DNA of 64,000 nt, from contig NZ_CP027433.1 of assembly GCF_002993285.1 (NCBI RefSeq), positions 992,001 through 1,056,000 on the forward strand, read 5' to 3'. This DNA comes from Gordonia iterans. GTDB taxonomy: Bacteria > Actinomycetota > Actinomycetes > Mycobacteriales > Mycobacteriaceae. This document shows positions 1-8,815 of this stretch, piece by piece; the first letter of the stretch is position 1, and each line of letters starts with the position of its first letter. Position numbers and translations under genes: made by a program. Under the pieces are notes generated by a model. It was not told where the DNA came from and ran no database searches. It worked only from the letters and a program-made list of their open reading frames with translations.

Positions 1-1274
1 GGGCCCGGCGGGCGGCGCTGCGGGCCGGAGTCGCGCTGTCCGGGCTCGCGTCGAGCTGGGCGGCGTTCACCGTGCACGCCATGCAGTTCCTGCGGCCGGG
101 CGGACGCCTGGCGCTGGTGCTGCCCGGGGAGCTGATGTCGGTGAACTACGCCGCACCCGTGCGCAGGCACCTGTTCCAGAGCTTCTCCTCGGTGGAGCTG
201 GTGCTGTTCGACGAGCAGTTGTTCCCCGACGCCGAGACCGAGGTGGTCCTGGTGCTGGCCGACGGCTACGGTGCGGGGCCGGCCGATCACGCCGTGGTCC
301 GGCCGGTCCGGGACGCCGCCGCGCTCGCGGACTCGGCGAGCGGCCGCCGCTGGAGGCCCGCCGATCCCGCCGGGAAGTGGACCGGCGGTCTGGTGGATCC
401 GTACGCGCTCGAGGCGCTGACCGCGGCCGCGGGCGCCGGAGACTTCGCCGAGCTGTCGCAGTGGGGGGAGACCACCCTCGGGATGGTCACCGGGAACAAC
501 CGCTTCTTCACCATGCCGCCCGAACGAGCGGCGGCGCTCGGCTTCGCTGCCCGGGAACTGCTGACGGTGTCACCGCCCGGCAGCGCGCACCTGCGCGGGC
601 TGGAGCTCACCGAGTCCGGGCTCTCCGCGCTGGGCGAGGCGGGCAAGTCGACGCGGCTGTTCGCGCCGGGCGCTCGTCCGTCGGCCGCGGCCAAGCGATA
701 CATCGATACCGGCGAGGCATTGGGCGTGGACACCGCGTACAAATGCCGGGTGCGCAGCCCGTGGTATCGGGTACCGCTGCTCGATCCGGCTGATTTACTG
801 CTGACCTGCATGAACGCCGACACTCCGCGGCTGACGACCAACGCCGCCGGTGCGCGGCACCTCAACTCGGTACACGGGGTGTACCTGCGCGAGGAGGTCC
901 GCGACCTCGGGCGGCGGCTGCTGCCGCTGGCGAGCCTGAACTCGGTCACGCTGCTGCACGCGGAGCTGGTGGGCCGCTCGTACGGCGGCGGGATCCTGAA
1001 GATGGAGCCGCGTGAAGCCGACGGATGGTTGCAGCCGGCGCCCGCCACGATCGAGGCGCGGGCGGATGCGCTCACGGCGGTGCGGTCCCGGGTGGCGGCG
1101 ACGCTGGCGGCGCGCGATCTGGCCGGCGCGGTGGCGCTGGTGGACGAGGTGCTCTTCGGAGGTGGGCGTGCGGGCGAGTCGGCGCCACTCGACGTGTCCG
1201 GGTTGGCCGCGGTACGGCGAGCCCGCGCCGAGCTGGCCACCCGGCGCGCGGAGCGAGGCCGACGACGTGCCTGA
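1..1274 (+). CDS. N6-adenine DNA methyltransferase, C-terminal part (5' end outside window)
   Basis: The reading frame is open from base 3 to the stop, so the gene begins before the window and only about 423 residues are seen. The first part carries FLRPGGRLALVLPGEL, the conserved strand after the NPPY catalytic motif of Eco57I/TaqI-like adenine methyltransferases; NPPY itself must lie upstream. Further on, GMVTGNNRFF matches the start of the target-recognition region of type II methyltransferases. The enzyme should methylate adenine in a specific DNA sequence. Its stop overlaps the start of the next gene, which looks like the cognate endonuclease. Family call is firm; specificity cannot be read. 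Confidence 0.8.
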   Translation, partial: ARRAALRAGVALSGLASSWAAFTVHAMQFLRPGGRLALVLPGELMSVNYAAPVRRHLFQSFSSVELVLFDEQLFPDAETEVVLVLADGYGAGPADHAVVRPVRDAAALADSASGRRWRPADPAGKWTGGLVDPYALEALTAAAGAGDFAELSQWGETTLGMVTGNNRFFTMPPERAAALGFAARELLTVSPPGSAHLRGLELTESGLSALGEAGKSTRLFAPGARPSAAAKRYIDTGEALGVDTAYKCRVRSPWYRVPLLDPADLLLTCMNADTPRLTTNAAGARHLNSVHGVYLREEVRDLGRRLLPLASLNSVTLLHAELVGRSYGGGILKMEPREADGWLQPAPATIEARADALTAVRSRVAATLAARDLAGAVALVDEVLFGGGRAGESAPLDVSGLAAVRRARAELATRRAERGRRRA

Positions 1275-2355
1275 ACCGACGATGAAAGATCACGCGTGGG
1301 CCGGGTTCGATCGGATCGTCGCCGAGGCGGCTCCCGATGGCGAGCACACCAATCCGTGGCGCCGGACCGCTGAGGGAGCACTCGACTACCGGCCCGACTA
1401 TCCGACGCTGTGCAGCCTGCTCGGGGTGCCGCTCGCGCTCGGTGCCAAGACCCAGTCCGGGGTACCCGCTCTCGCGATCGACGTGTGGCTCAGTTACGAA
1501 TTGCGCCGCGCCGGTTTCGACTCCGATGCGACCTGGCCGCGGGCGACGATGCCACGCGTGCTGCCGGCCGCGGTCGCCAATCTCCTCGCCGCCCTGCCGC
1601 AGAAGGAGCGTTCCCTGGTGGAGGCGCGGTTGCGGCGCAAGTCGGTCCCCGGCGTCACCGCCTCCAGCGCCAACATCCTCGGCAAGAACTACACCAAGCA
1701 GGTGGACGTGGTGATGTCGGACTGGGCGACCGGTCCAGAACTGCTGATCTCGACCAAGCGCATGGACTCGTCGTACGGGAAGAACGCGGCCAATCGCGTC
1801 GAGGAGTCGTACGGCGACGCCAAGAACCTCCGGCTGCGGCATCCGCTCGCGGCGCTCGGCTTCGTGTTCGGCCTGCGCTCGGACATCCTCGTGAAAGAGC
1901 CGGACACCGCGGACTGGCTGATCGACCTGCTGGGCAAGCTCGGCCGCGAGGACGACGCCTACCACGCCACCTGTCTGCTGATGCTCGACTACGACGACGG
2001 TCTGATCACCGGTCCGGACGGCCTCGACGAGGATGCGGATCCGTTCATCCAGGCGGGGCCGGCAGACGAGGAATCGTCCGGAGAGGCCGAGGACGACGAC
2101 GCCATGGCGGAGCCGACGATCCCCGGGATCTGGGAGCAGGTCGCGGGTCCCGCCGACGCCGCACCGGGTGCCCCGGCGTCGTCGACGACGCTTCCGACGG
2201 CGACGCTGCCGACCGTGACGCTCCGGCACGACGCAGTGCCTCCGGAACTCGATCCGGCCCGCTTCCTCAAGTCGATGGTCGAGCGGATCCTGGACACCAC
2301 CCCGGTCAATCGGCACGTCCACGCACGACGACGACGTCGGGACGCGCCGGTCTGA
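1267..2355 (+). CDS. Probable restriction endonuclease partnered with the upstream methyltransferase
   Basis: GTG at 1267 overlaps the methyltransferase stop by 8 nt (ATG at 1282 is an alternative); 362 residues. Around residue 140 the protein has QVDVVMSDW followed by LLISTKRM and then NRVEESYGDAKNLR. An acidic residue on one strand followed by a strand ending in S-T-K fits a divergent PD-(D/E)XK nuclease core in which the usual D/E-x-K is altered. The C-terminal third is acidic and probably disordered. The overlap with a methyltransferase gene supports a restriction-modification pair. This is an inference from context and a weak active-site motif; no specific nuclease family was recognised with certainty. 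Confidence 0.6.
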   Translation: MPEPTMKDHAWAGFDRIVAEAAPDGEHTNPWRRTAEGALDYRPDYPTLCSLLGVPLALGAKTQSGVPALAIDVWLSYELRRAGFDSDATWPRATMPRVLPAAVANLLAALPQKERSLVEARLRRKSVPGVTASSANILGKNYTKQVDVVMSDWATGPELLISTKRMDSSYGKNAANRVEESYGDAKNLRLRHPLAALGFVFGLRSDILVKEPDTADWLIDLLGKLGREDDAYHATCLLMLDYDDGLITGPDGLDEDADPFIQAGPADEESSGEAEDDDAMAEPTIPGIWEQVAGPADAAPGAPASSTTLPTATLPTVTLRHDAVPPELDPARFLKSMVERILDTTPVNRHVHARRRRRDAPV

Positions 2356-2372
2356 CAGCGGTCGAGGTGTGC

Positions 2373-2461
2373 CGGTTGAGCCCGGCGAACGAAGTGAGTC
2401 GAAACCACTCGCCTGGGTGTGGGTGTGGGTGTGGTTTCGACTCGCTTCGCTCGCTCAACCG
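2373..2461. repeat. REP-like inverted repeat pair between convergent genes
   Basis: Left arm 2373-2408 and right arm 2431-2461 are imperfect reverse complements. Both begin or end with CGGTTGAGC / GCTCAACCG and contain GTCGAAACCAC / GTGGTTTCGAC. The loop is 2409-2430 and GT-rich. The element lies between the stop codons of two converging genes, where it could act as a bidirectional transcription terminator. It belongs to the window-wide repeat family with a GAGC..GTCGA core. Confidence 0.7.
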
Positions 2462-2625
2462 TCGATAGAGTGTCGTTCGCTCAACCGTCGAGAAGGGTGC
2501 TCGCTCAACCGTCGATAGAGTGTCGTTCGCTCAACCGTCGATAGAGTGTCGTTCGCTCAACCGTCGATAGAGTGTCGTTCGCGCGACTGTCGAGAAGGGG
2601 CTCGCTCGACCGTCGATGGAGCTGA
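2453..2625. repeat. Tandem repeat, about 26-bp period, ~7 copies
   Basis: Copies start near 2453, 2479, 2503, 2529, 2555, 2581 and 2604. Each starts GCTCAACCGTCGA and most continue ATAGAGTGTCGTTC. The copies at 2479 and 2581 are shorter variants with GAGAAGG. Copies 2529-2554 and 2555-2580 are identical. The array fuses with the right arm of the preceding inverted repeat and runs up to the stop of nadE. No coding sense on either strand. Confidence 0.85.
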
Positions 2626-2626
2626 G

Positions 2627-4645
<2,019 letters not shown>

Positions 4646-4657
4646 GGCTCTACGGTA
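4646..4657. promoter_or_regulatory. Overlapping divergent -10 boxes for nadE and copC
   Basis: On the plus strand TACGGT (4651-4656) is a TANNNT-type -10 for the copC gene. On the minus strand TACCGT (4652-4657) lies 6 nt before the nadE GTG. The two boxes overlap almost completely, so the two promoters would compete. No clear -35 was seen for either. Confidence 0.45.
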
Positions 4658-4672
4658 GCCGCACCTGGCATC

Positions 4673-5239
4673 ATGGGGCGCATGATCCTACGGCCGTCCG
4701 CTCGTCCCCTGTTCCTGTTCCGCTCGTCGGCGGTGGCGCTGACCGCGGCGCTGCTGATGGCTGCGGCGCTGGTGTTCGCCGGGACCGCGGCGGCGCACTC
4801 GGCACCGACCGGATCCAGCCCGGAGAACGGGCAGACCGTCGACCGTTCGCCCGGTGTGGTGTCGGTGAGTTTCAACGAGAACCTCCGGCCGGAGTTCGCC
4901 TATCTCACGGTGGTCGGACCGGATCGGCACTTCTATCAGCAGGGCGACCCGACGGTCGAGGGCAACACGGTGTCGGTGCCGGTCAACGCGCTCGGCCCGG
5001 CCGGCGACTACGAGATCAATTTCCGGGTGACCTCGGCGGACGGGCATCCGGTGCAGGGACAGCGGATCTTCACGTTGTCGGTGGCCGGTGACGGCGAGCC
5101 GGGGCCGCTCGCCGGACCGGAGGAGAGCACGGCGAGCGACGACGGGTTTCCGGCGTGGGCCGTCGTGCTGATCGTGGTGGCGGTGCTGCTCGTGCTCACC
5201 GGTGCCGTGATCGTGCTGCTCCGTCGCCGCAGCGCCTGA
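4673..5239 (+). CDS. CopC-domain copper-binding protein, membrane-anchored
   Basis: About 188 residues (a second in-frame ATG at 4682 is equally possible). A Sec signal peptide ([23 protein letters not shown]) ends at TAAAHSAP, which leaves a His at or near the mature N terminus as in Cu(II)-binding CopC. The CopC beta-barrel follows with SADGHPVQG, which holds the second conserved His. A Pro/Ser-rich linker leads to one C-terminal transmembrane helix and an Arg-rich cytosolic end. The next gene is CopD, so the pair probably binds copper outside and brings it into the cell. Only 7 nt separate the two genes. Confidence 0.88.
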   Translation: MGRMILRPSARPLFLFRSSAVALTAALLMAAALVFAGTAAAHSAPTGSSPENGQTVDRSPGVVSVSFNENLRPEFAYLTVVGPDRHFYQQGDPTVEGNTVSVPVNALGPAGDYEINFRVTSADGHPVQGQRIFTLSVAGDGEPGPLAGPEESTASDDGFPAWAVVLIVVAVLLVLTGAVIVLLRRRSA

Positions 5240-5246
5240 GCCGGTC

Positions 5247-6146
5247 GTGACGCGCGAGCGCGCCCGGCCGCTGATCGCCGCGGTGGGCGGAGTGCTCGCC
5301 GGGCTGGCGGTGTGCGCTGTGCTGGCCGGGGCAGCCGGTCCCGCGCACTCGGCGTGGCCGTCCGGGCTGGCGCTGGCGGCCGCCTGTCTGCTGCTCGGCC
5401 TCGGCTCCCTCGAGGTGCTGCGGGCACAGCCTTCGCCTGCGGTGATCGCCGGAGCCGCCGGGTTCTGGGCGGCCTCGTCGCTGATCGCGGGCTGGCTGCA
5501 GGCTGCCGAGCGCGCCGGGGTGCCGCCGTTCCGGCTGTCGGTGTCGGCGCTGCGTCCGGTGCTGGAGTCCGGTTTCGGGCTCGCGGTCTGCGTCGCCGGG
5601 GCGCTGGTGGTGCTGGCGTGGTCGTACCGTCCGTTCGCGCCGGCGACGGCGGTGGCCGCGGTCGCCGCGATCGGGATCGTGGCGGTCAGCACCACCGGGC
5701 ACGCCGCCGCGGGCCTGTGGACCCCGCTGCTGGTGGGCGTCCACGCCCTCGCCGCGGCCTGGTGGCTGGGCGCGCTCGCCGCACTGGCGGTGAGCGTGCG
5801 CGGCCGCGGTGGATGGTCGCGCAGCCTGCCGCTGTACTCCCGGTACGCGCTGCTCGCCGCCGCCCTGGTGGTCGCCACCGGCATCCCCGTCGCGATCGGC
5901 GAGATCGGCGTGGGCGCGCAGTGGTTCACCACCGGGTACGGCCGGGTGGCGCTGGCCAAGACGGTCGCGTTCGCGGTCCTGGTGGCGCTGGGCGCGGCAC
6001 AGCGTCGGACGTGGGTGCCGGCGGCCGCGCGGCACGGAAGTTCCGAGCAGGTCTCGCTACGGCGAGCGGTCGCCGAGGTGGCGCTGCTGTCGGCGGTCGC
6101 CGGTCTGGCGGCCGGTCTGGCCGGCACGGCCCCGGGCGTCTCGTGA
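5247..6146 (+). CDS. CopD-family membrane protein (copper transport)
   Basis: 299 residues with about eight hydrophobic segments and very little else. The central stretch STTGHAAAG and the later VHALAAAWWLGALAAL match the conserved transmembrane helices of the CopD domain, where a His and the W-x-G-A motif are characteristic. GTG start at 5247, 7 nt after the copC stop, so the two are co-transcribed. The family is thought to move copper across the cytoplasmic membrane. It lacks the cytosolic extension found in some actinobacterial CopD/CtaG fusions. Confidence 0.82.
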   Translation: MTRERARPLIAAVGGVLAGLAVCAVLAGAAGPAHSAWPSGLALAAACLLLGLGSLEVLRAQPSPAVIAGAAGFWAASSLIAGWLQAAERAGVPPFRLSVSALRPVLESGFGLAVCVAGALVVLAWSYRPFAPATAVAAVAAIGIVAVSTTGHAAAGLWTPLLVGVHALAAAWWLGALAALAVSVRGRGGWSRSLPLYSRYALLAAALVVATGIPVAIGEIGVGAQWFTTGYGRVALAKTVAFAVLVALGAAQRRTWVPAAARHGSSEQVSLRRAVAEVALLSAVAGLAAGLAGTAPGVS

Positions 6147-6206
6147 CGACTTCCTGAGCGGCGCGCTCAGCATTCTCACGTTCGTCTTCGCTACGGCGGA
6201 GTAGCA

Positions 6207-7121
6207 TTGATTTCCGTGGGGAAGACATCCTTTGAGTTCGGTTCGGTCAAGCGCGCGGTCGGACACGTGATGCGGCCGTATCCGGTCCGCGACCTGCCAT
6301 CGGGCCAGTATCTGGAGCTGCCGGGCCGCGGCACCACCTATGTGACCGACTCGGGCCCCCGTGAGGCGCCGGTGGTGTTTCTGCTGCACTCGGTGGCCAC
6401 CACCGGTCTGCTGTGCTGGTACCCGGTGATCCCGGAGCTGAACCGCGAGTTCCGCGTCATCACCATCGACCACCGCTGGCACGGGCGGGGCATCCGCTCG
6501 GCCGACTTCTCCCTCGAAGCGTGCGCCGACGATGCCGTCGCCACGGCCGACCTGCTGGGCATCGATCACTTCACCGCGGCCGGCTTCTCGATGGGCGGCG
6601 GTATCGCACAGCTGGCCTGGCGCAGGCACGCCGACCGCGTCGACGGCCTGGTGCTGTGCTCCACCGGCCCCTACTTCTCCAGTCTCGACCCGGAGGAACT
6701 GGCTCGCGACGTCCGGATGGGTTCGATCGCCGCGCGGTTCGACCGGTTCCTGCCGGTGCCCTCGGACGAGCGCCTGGACGACTGGTCTCGACATCCGGCC
6801 AAGTGGGGGATCAGTCAGTTCCTCTCGACGCCGATGAGCAAGATGGGGGCCTTCAGCGAGGCGATGTCGAACTTCGACTCGCGCGAGTGGCTCAGCGAGA
6901 TCGATGTGCCCACGGCCGTGGTGATCTCCACCAAGGACAAGACGGTGCCGCCGGAGCGGCAGTCGATCCTGGAAGAGCACATCACCGACGCCCTGGCCTT
7001 CCCGGTCGACGGCGGACACGCCTGCTGTGTGCTCGGTGCCGAGCGCTTCATCCCGGCGTTCGGTGACGCGGTGCGCTCGGTCCTCGCCCGGCGTCGTGCA
7101 CCCGCGGTCCTGCTGCCGTGA
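6207..7121 (+). CDS. Alpha/beta hydrolase
   Basis: 304 residues if TTG 6207 is used; GGAG at 6198-6201 supports it, while GTG 6216 is the alternative. The fold is shown by the oxyanion-hole HSVAT region, DHRWHGRG, the nucleophile elbow GFSMGG with catalytic Ser, the acid in STKDKTV and the base in GGHAC. This is a typical soluble esterase/lyase-like hydrolase; the substrate cannot be inferred. It follows copCD but its own initiation region and 60-nt gap suggest separate expression. Confidence 0.85.
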   Translation: MISVGKTSFEFGSVKRAVGHVMRPYPVRDLPSGQYLELPGRGTTYVTDSGPREAPVVFLLHSVATTGLLCWYPVIPELNREFRVITIDHRWHGRGIRSADFSLEACADDAVATADLLGIDHFTAAGFSMGGGIAQLAWRRHADRVDGLVLCSTGPYFSSLDPEELARDVRMGSIAARFDRFLPVPSDERLDDWSRHPAKWGISQFLSTPMSKMGAFSEAMSNFDSREWLSEIDVPTAVVISTKDKTVPPERQSILEEHITDALAFPVDGGHACCVLGAERFIPAFGDAVRSVLARRRAPAVLLP

Positions 7122-7145
7122 GGCCCGCATACCGCGATGGTCTGG

Positions 7146-7218
7146 TGCCCCCTGTCGGGCTCGAACCGACGACCTACGGATTAAAAGTCCGCAGCTCTAC
7201 CAACTGAGCTAAAGGGGC
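7146..7218 (-). tRNA. tRNA-Lys (anticodon TTT)
   Basis: Reading the minus strand, the acceptor stem GCCCCTT pairs with AGGGGGC (one G-T pair). The D loop AGCTCAGTTGGTAGAGC, anticodon loop ACTTTTAAT with anticodon TTT, and T arm GTCGGTTCGAGCCCGAC are all present. The CCA end is encoded (7143-7145). It stands alone between a hydrolase gene and a TetR gene. Confidence 0.97.
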
Positions 7219-7242
7219 ACCGGAGAGTCTAACGCGGGCGCG

Positions 7243-7881
7243 TCAGTCCCCGCGATCCGGGCCGTAGATCCGCAGGAAGGCGTCGGCGGCGAACTCGGCG
7301 CGCGCGGTGATCGCGGGCTCGTCCAGGGGGTCGTCGCCGAGCAGGGCGCAGGACAGGTCGTCCTGCACGACGAGGCCCCACAGGGCCTTGGCGGCGGCAT
7401 CCGCGTCGGGGACGTGCAGGAGGCCCCGTTCGGTGGCGGCCCGCAGGTAGGCGGCGAGAAGCGGGCGGCCGCGGTCGGCGCCGCCGGCCAGGACGAGGGC
7501 GCCGAGGCCGGGGTCGTTCATCGCTGCGCGGCTGATCGCCAGAGACAGTTCGGTCAGCAGGCTGCCGAGCGCGCTCGTGCCGAAGCCGATCAGCATGGTG
7601 CGCACGTCGTCACGGGTGTGCAGGCTGTGCTCCAGGAACGCGATGTTGCCGGCGTACTTCCTTTCGACCATCGTCCGGAGCAGACCGTCGCGATCGCCGA
7701 ACCAGGAGTAGACGGTGGTCTTGGACGTGCCGGCCCGTCGGGCCACTGCGCCGACCGTGAAGTCCGGGTACCCGTTCTCGATCAGTTCGGCGCAGGCGGC
7801 GTCGAGCAGCCGCTGCTTCCGTTCGGCGAGATCGGCCGTGCGCGGGCGGCCCGGTCTCCGGTTCACGTCACCGACCTCCAT
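7243..7881 (-). CDS. TetR-family transcriptional regulator
   Basis: 212 residues from ATG 7881. The N-terminal HTH runs LLDAACAELIENGY, FTVGAVARRAG and SKTTVYSWFGDRDGLL, the signature of TetR DNA-binding domains; the rest is an all-helical ligand/dimer domain. Two starts compete: ATG 7881 lies 8 nt after TACTAT (leaderless), and GTG 7866 has GGAGG just upstream. No obvious regulated gene sits next to it, since a tRNA gene lies downstream and the 280-nt upstream gap has no gene before tRNA-Glu. Target and ligand unknown. Confidence 0.88.
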   Translation of the reverse strand: MEVGDVNRRPGRPRTADLAERKQRLLDAACAELIENGYPDFTVGAVARRAGTSKTTVYSWFGDRDGLLRTMVERKYAGNIAFLEHSLHTRDDVRTMLIGFGTSALGSLLTELSLAISRAAMNDPGLGALVLAGGADRGRPLLAAYLRAATERGLLHVPDADAAAKALWGLVVQDDLSCALLGDDPLDEPAITARAEFAADAFLRIYGPDRGD

Positions 7882-8162
7882 CTGACGAAATAGTACTGGC
7901 GGGTGTTAATGTAAGGGCGGATATGAGGGGTTCGCGCCGTACACGGGGAGTCGGCGCGGATGTCCGTCCCGTCTCGGGGAGGAGGCGGCAGAGCGTCCTT
8001 TCCGTCGCGGCGGGGAGGGCGCTCTTCTCGTCTCGGTGATCCGGTGCGTCGCTCGTCGGCGCCATGATTGCAGACTACGGGCGGTGCGGGTGTCCGGACC
8101 AGGCGATTTGTGATTTGCTTCGGGTGTGCAATACGCTGATCAAGCTCCCAACGAGGACGCGG

Positions 8163-8235
8163 GCCCCCTTCGTCTAGCGGCCTAGGACGCCGCCCTTTCA
8201 AGGCGGTAGCGCGGGTTCGAATCCCGTAGGGGGTA
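8163..8235 (+). tRNA. tRNA-Glu (anticodon TTC)
   Basis: The acceptor arms are GCCCCCT / AGGGGGT. The anticodon loop is CCTTTCAAG with anticodon TTC and the T arm is GCGGGTTCGAATCCCGT. No CCA is encoded (ACG follows). It is first of a four-tRNA run; a small hairpin (CTTCGCG / CGCGAAG, 8238-8258) separates it from tRNA-Asp. The roughly 280 nt between this gene and the TetR start hold no other gene that I can see. Confidence 0.96.
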
Positions 8236-8270
8236 CGCTTCGCGTCACGCACGCGAAGAAAACTGAACAA

Positions 8271-8344
8271 GGCCCTGTGGCGCAGTTGGTTAGCGCGCCG
8301 CCCTGTCACGGCGGAGGTCGCGGGTTCGAGTCCCGTCAGGGTCG
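8271..8344 (+). tRNA. tRNA-Asp (anticodon GTC), copy 1
   Basis: The acceptor arms are GGCCCTG / CAGGGTC. The anticodon loop is CCTGTCACG with anticodon GTC and the T arm is GCGGGTTCGAGTCCCGT. CCA is encoded directly after the discriminator (8345-8347). An identical gene lies at 8521-8594. Confidence 0.97.
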
Positions 8345-8392
8345 CCAGTTCGGCGTCGGCGAGTTGCACGCCTCGTGCAGCCGCCACCCCAC

Positions 8393-8466
8393 GGCCAGGT
8401 AGCTCAGTTGGTACGAGCGTCCGCCTGAAAAGCGGAAGGTCGCCGGTTCGATCCCGGCCCTGGCCA
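8393..8466 (+). tRNA. tRNA-Phe (anticodon GAA)
   Basis: The acceptor arms are GGCCAGG / CCTGGCC. The D arm is AGCTCAGTTGGTACGAGC, the anticodon loop CCTGAAAAG holds GAA, and the T arm is GCCGGTTCGATCCCGGC. It sits between the two tRNA-Asp copies and is followed at once by a terminator-like hairpin. Confidence 0.97.
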
Positions 8467-8469
8467 CGC

Positions 8470-8494
8470 GACCCCCTGGACAGGGGGTCTTCTC
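8470..8494 (+). terminator. Hairpin after tRNA-Phe
   Basis: GACCCCCTG (8470-8478) pairs perfectly with CAGGGGGTC (8481-8489) across a 2-nt loop and is followed by TTCTC. It probably ends or processes the Glu-Asp-Phe transcript before the second tRNA-Asp. Confidence 0.65.
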
Positions 8495-8520
8495 GTGTGT
8501 GACGCGAGATAACTGAACAA

Positions 8521-8594
8521 GGCCCTGTGGCGCAGTTGGTTAGCGCGCCGCCCTGTCACGGCGGAGGTCGCGGGTTCGAGTCCCGTCAGGGTCG
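8521..8594 (+). tRNA. tRNA-Asp (anticodon GTC), copy 2
   Basis: Identical in all 74 positions to the gene at 8271-8344. The preceding 10 nt (AACTGAACAA) are also identical, so the duplicated block is at least 8261-8346 = 8511-8596. Unlike copy 1, the third base after the discriminator is G, so a full CCA is not encoded. Confidence 0.97.
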
Positions 8595-8611
8595 CCGTTG
8601 TGCGACGGATT

Positions 8612-8675
8612 CCCGGGCGGATCCTCTCACTGCCGAGAGCAGGTGAGGTTCCGCCCGGGGATCCTTTTCGCTTTC
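8612..8675 (+). terminator. Rho-independent terminator of the tRNA cluster
   Basis: CCCGGGCGGA (8612-8621) pairs with TCCGCCCGGG (8650-8659), with inner CCTC/GAGG pairing, and is followed by the T-rich GATCCTTTTCGCTTTCT. It lies between the last tRNA and the long repeat-protein gene and should isolate the two transcription units. The remaining ~140 nt up to the next gene hold its leader. Confidence 0.7.
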
Positions 8676-8815
8676 TGCCGGTCCCGGCGGCATGGACAGG
8701 TCTACCGTGTTGATATCTGGAGCAACTCGCATCACACTGGACACACTGACCGGGGTCGGGTACACGCCCCGCGGGAGTCGCCGACGGGTGTGCGGCGGCC
8801 GGTTTAGGAGGCACT

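Noticed and set aside
2453..2625. Possible CRISPR array
   Set aside because: Units are contiguous with no unique spacers, length varies, and no cas gene is present; it is a simple tandem repeat.
7146..8596. Integration site or genomic island at the tRNA genes
   Set aside because: No integrase, no partial tRNA copy with foreign genes; the second tRNA-Asp is a complete gene.
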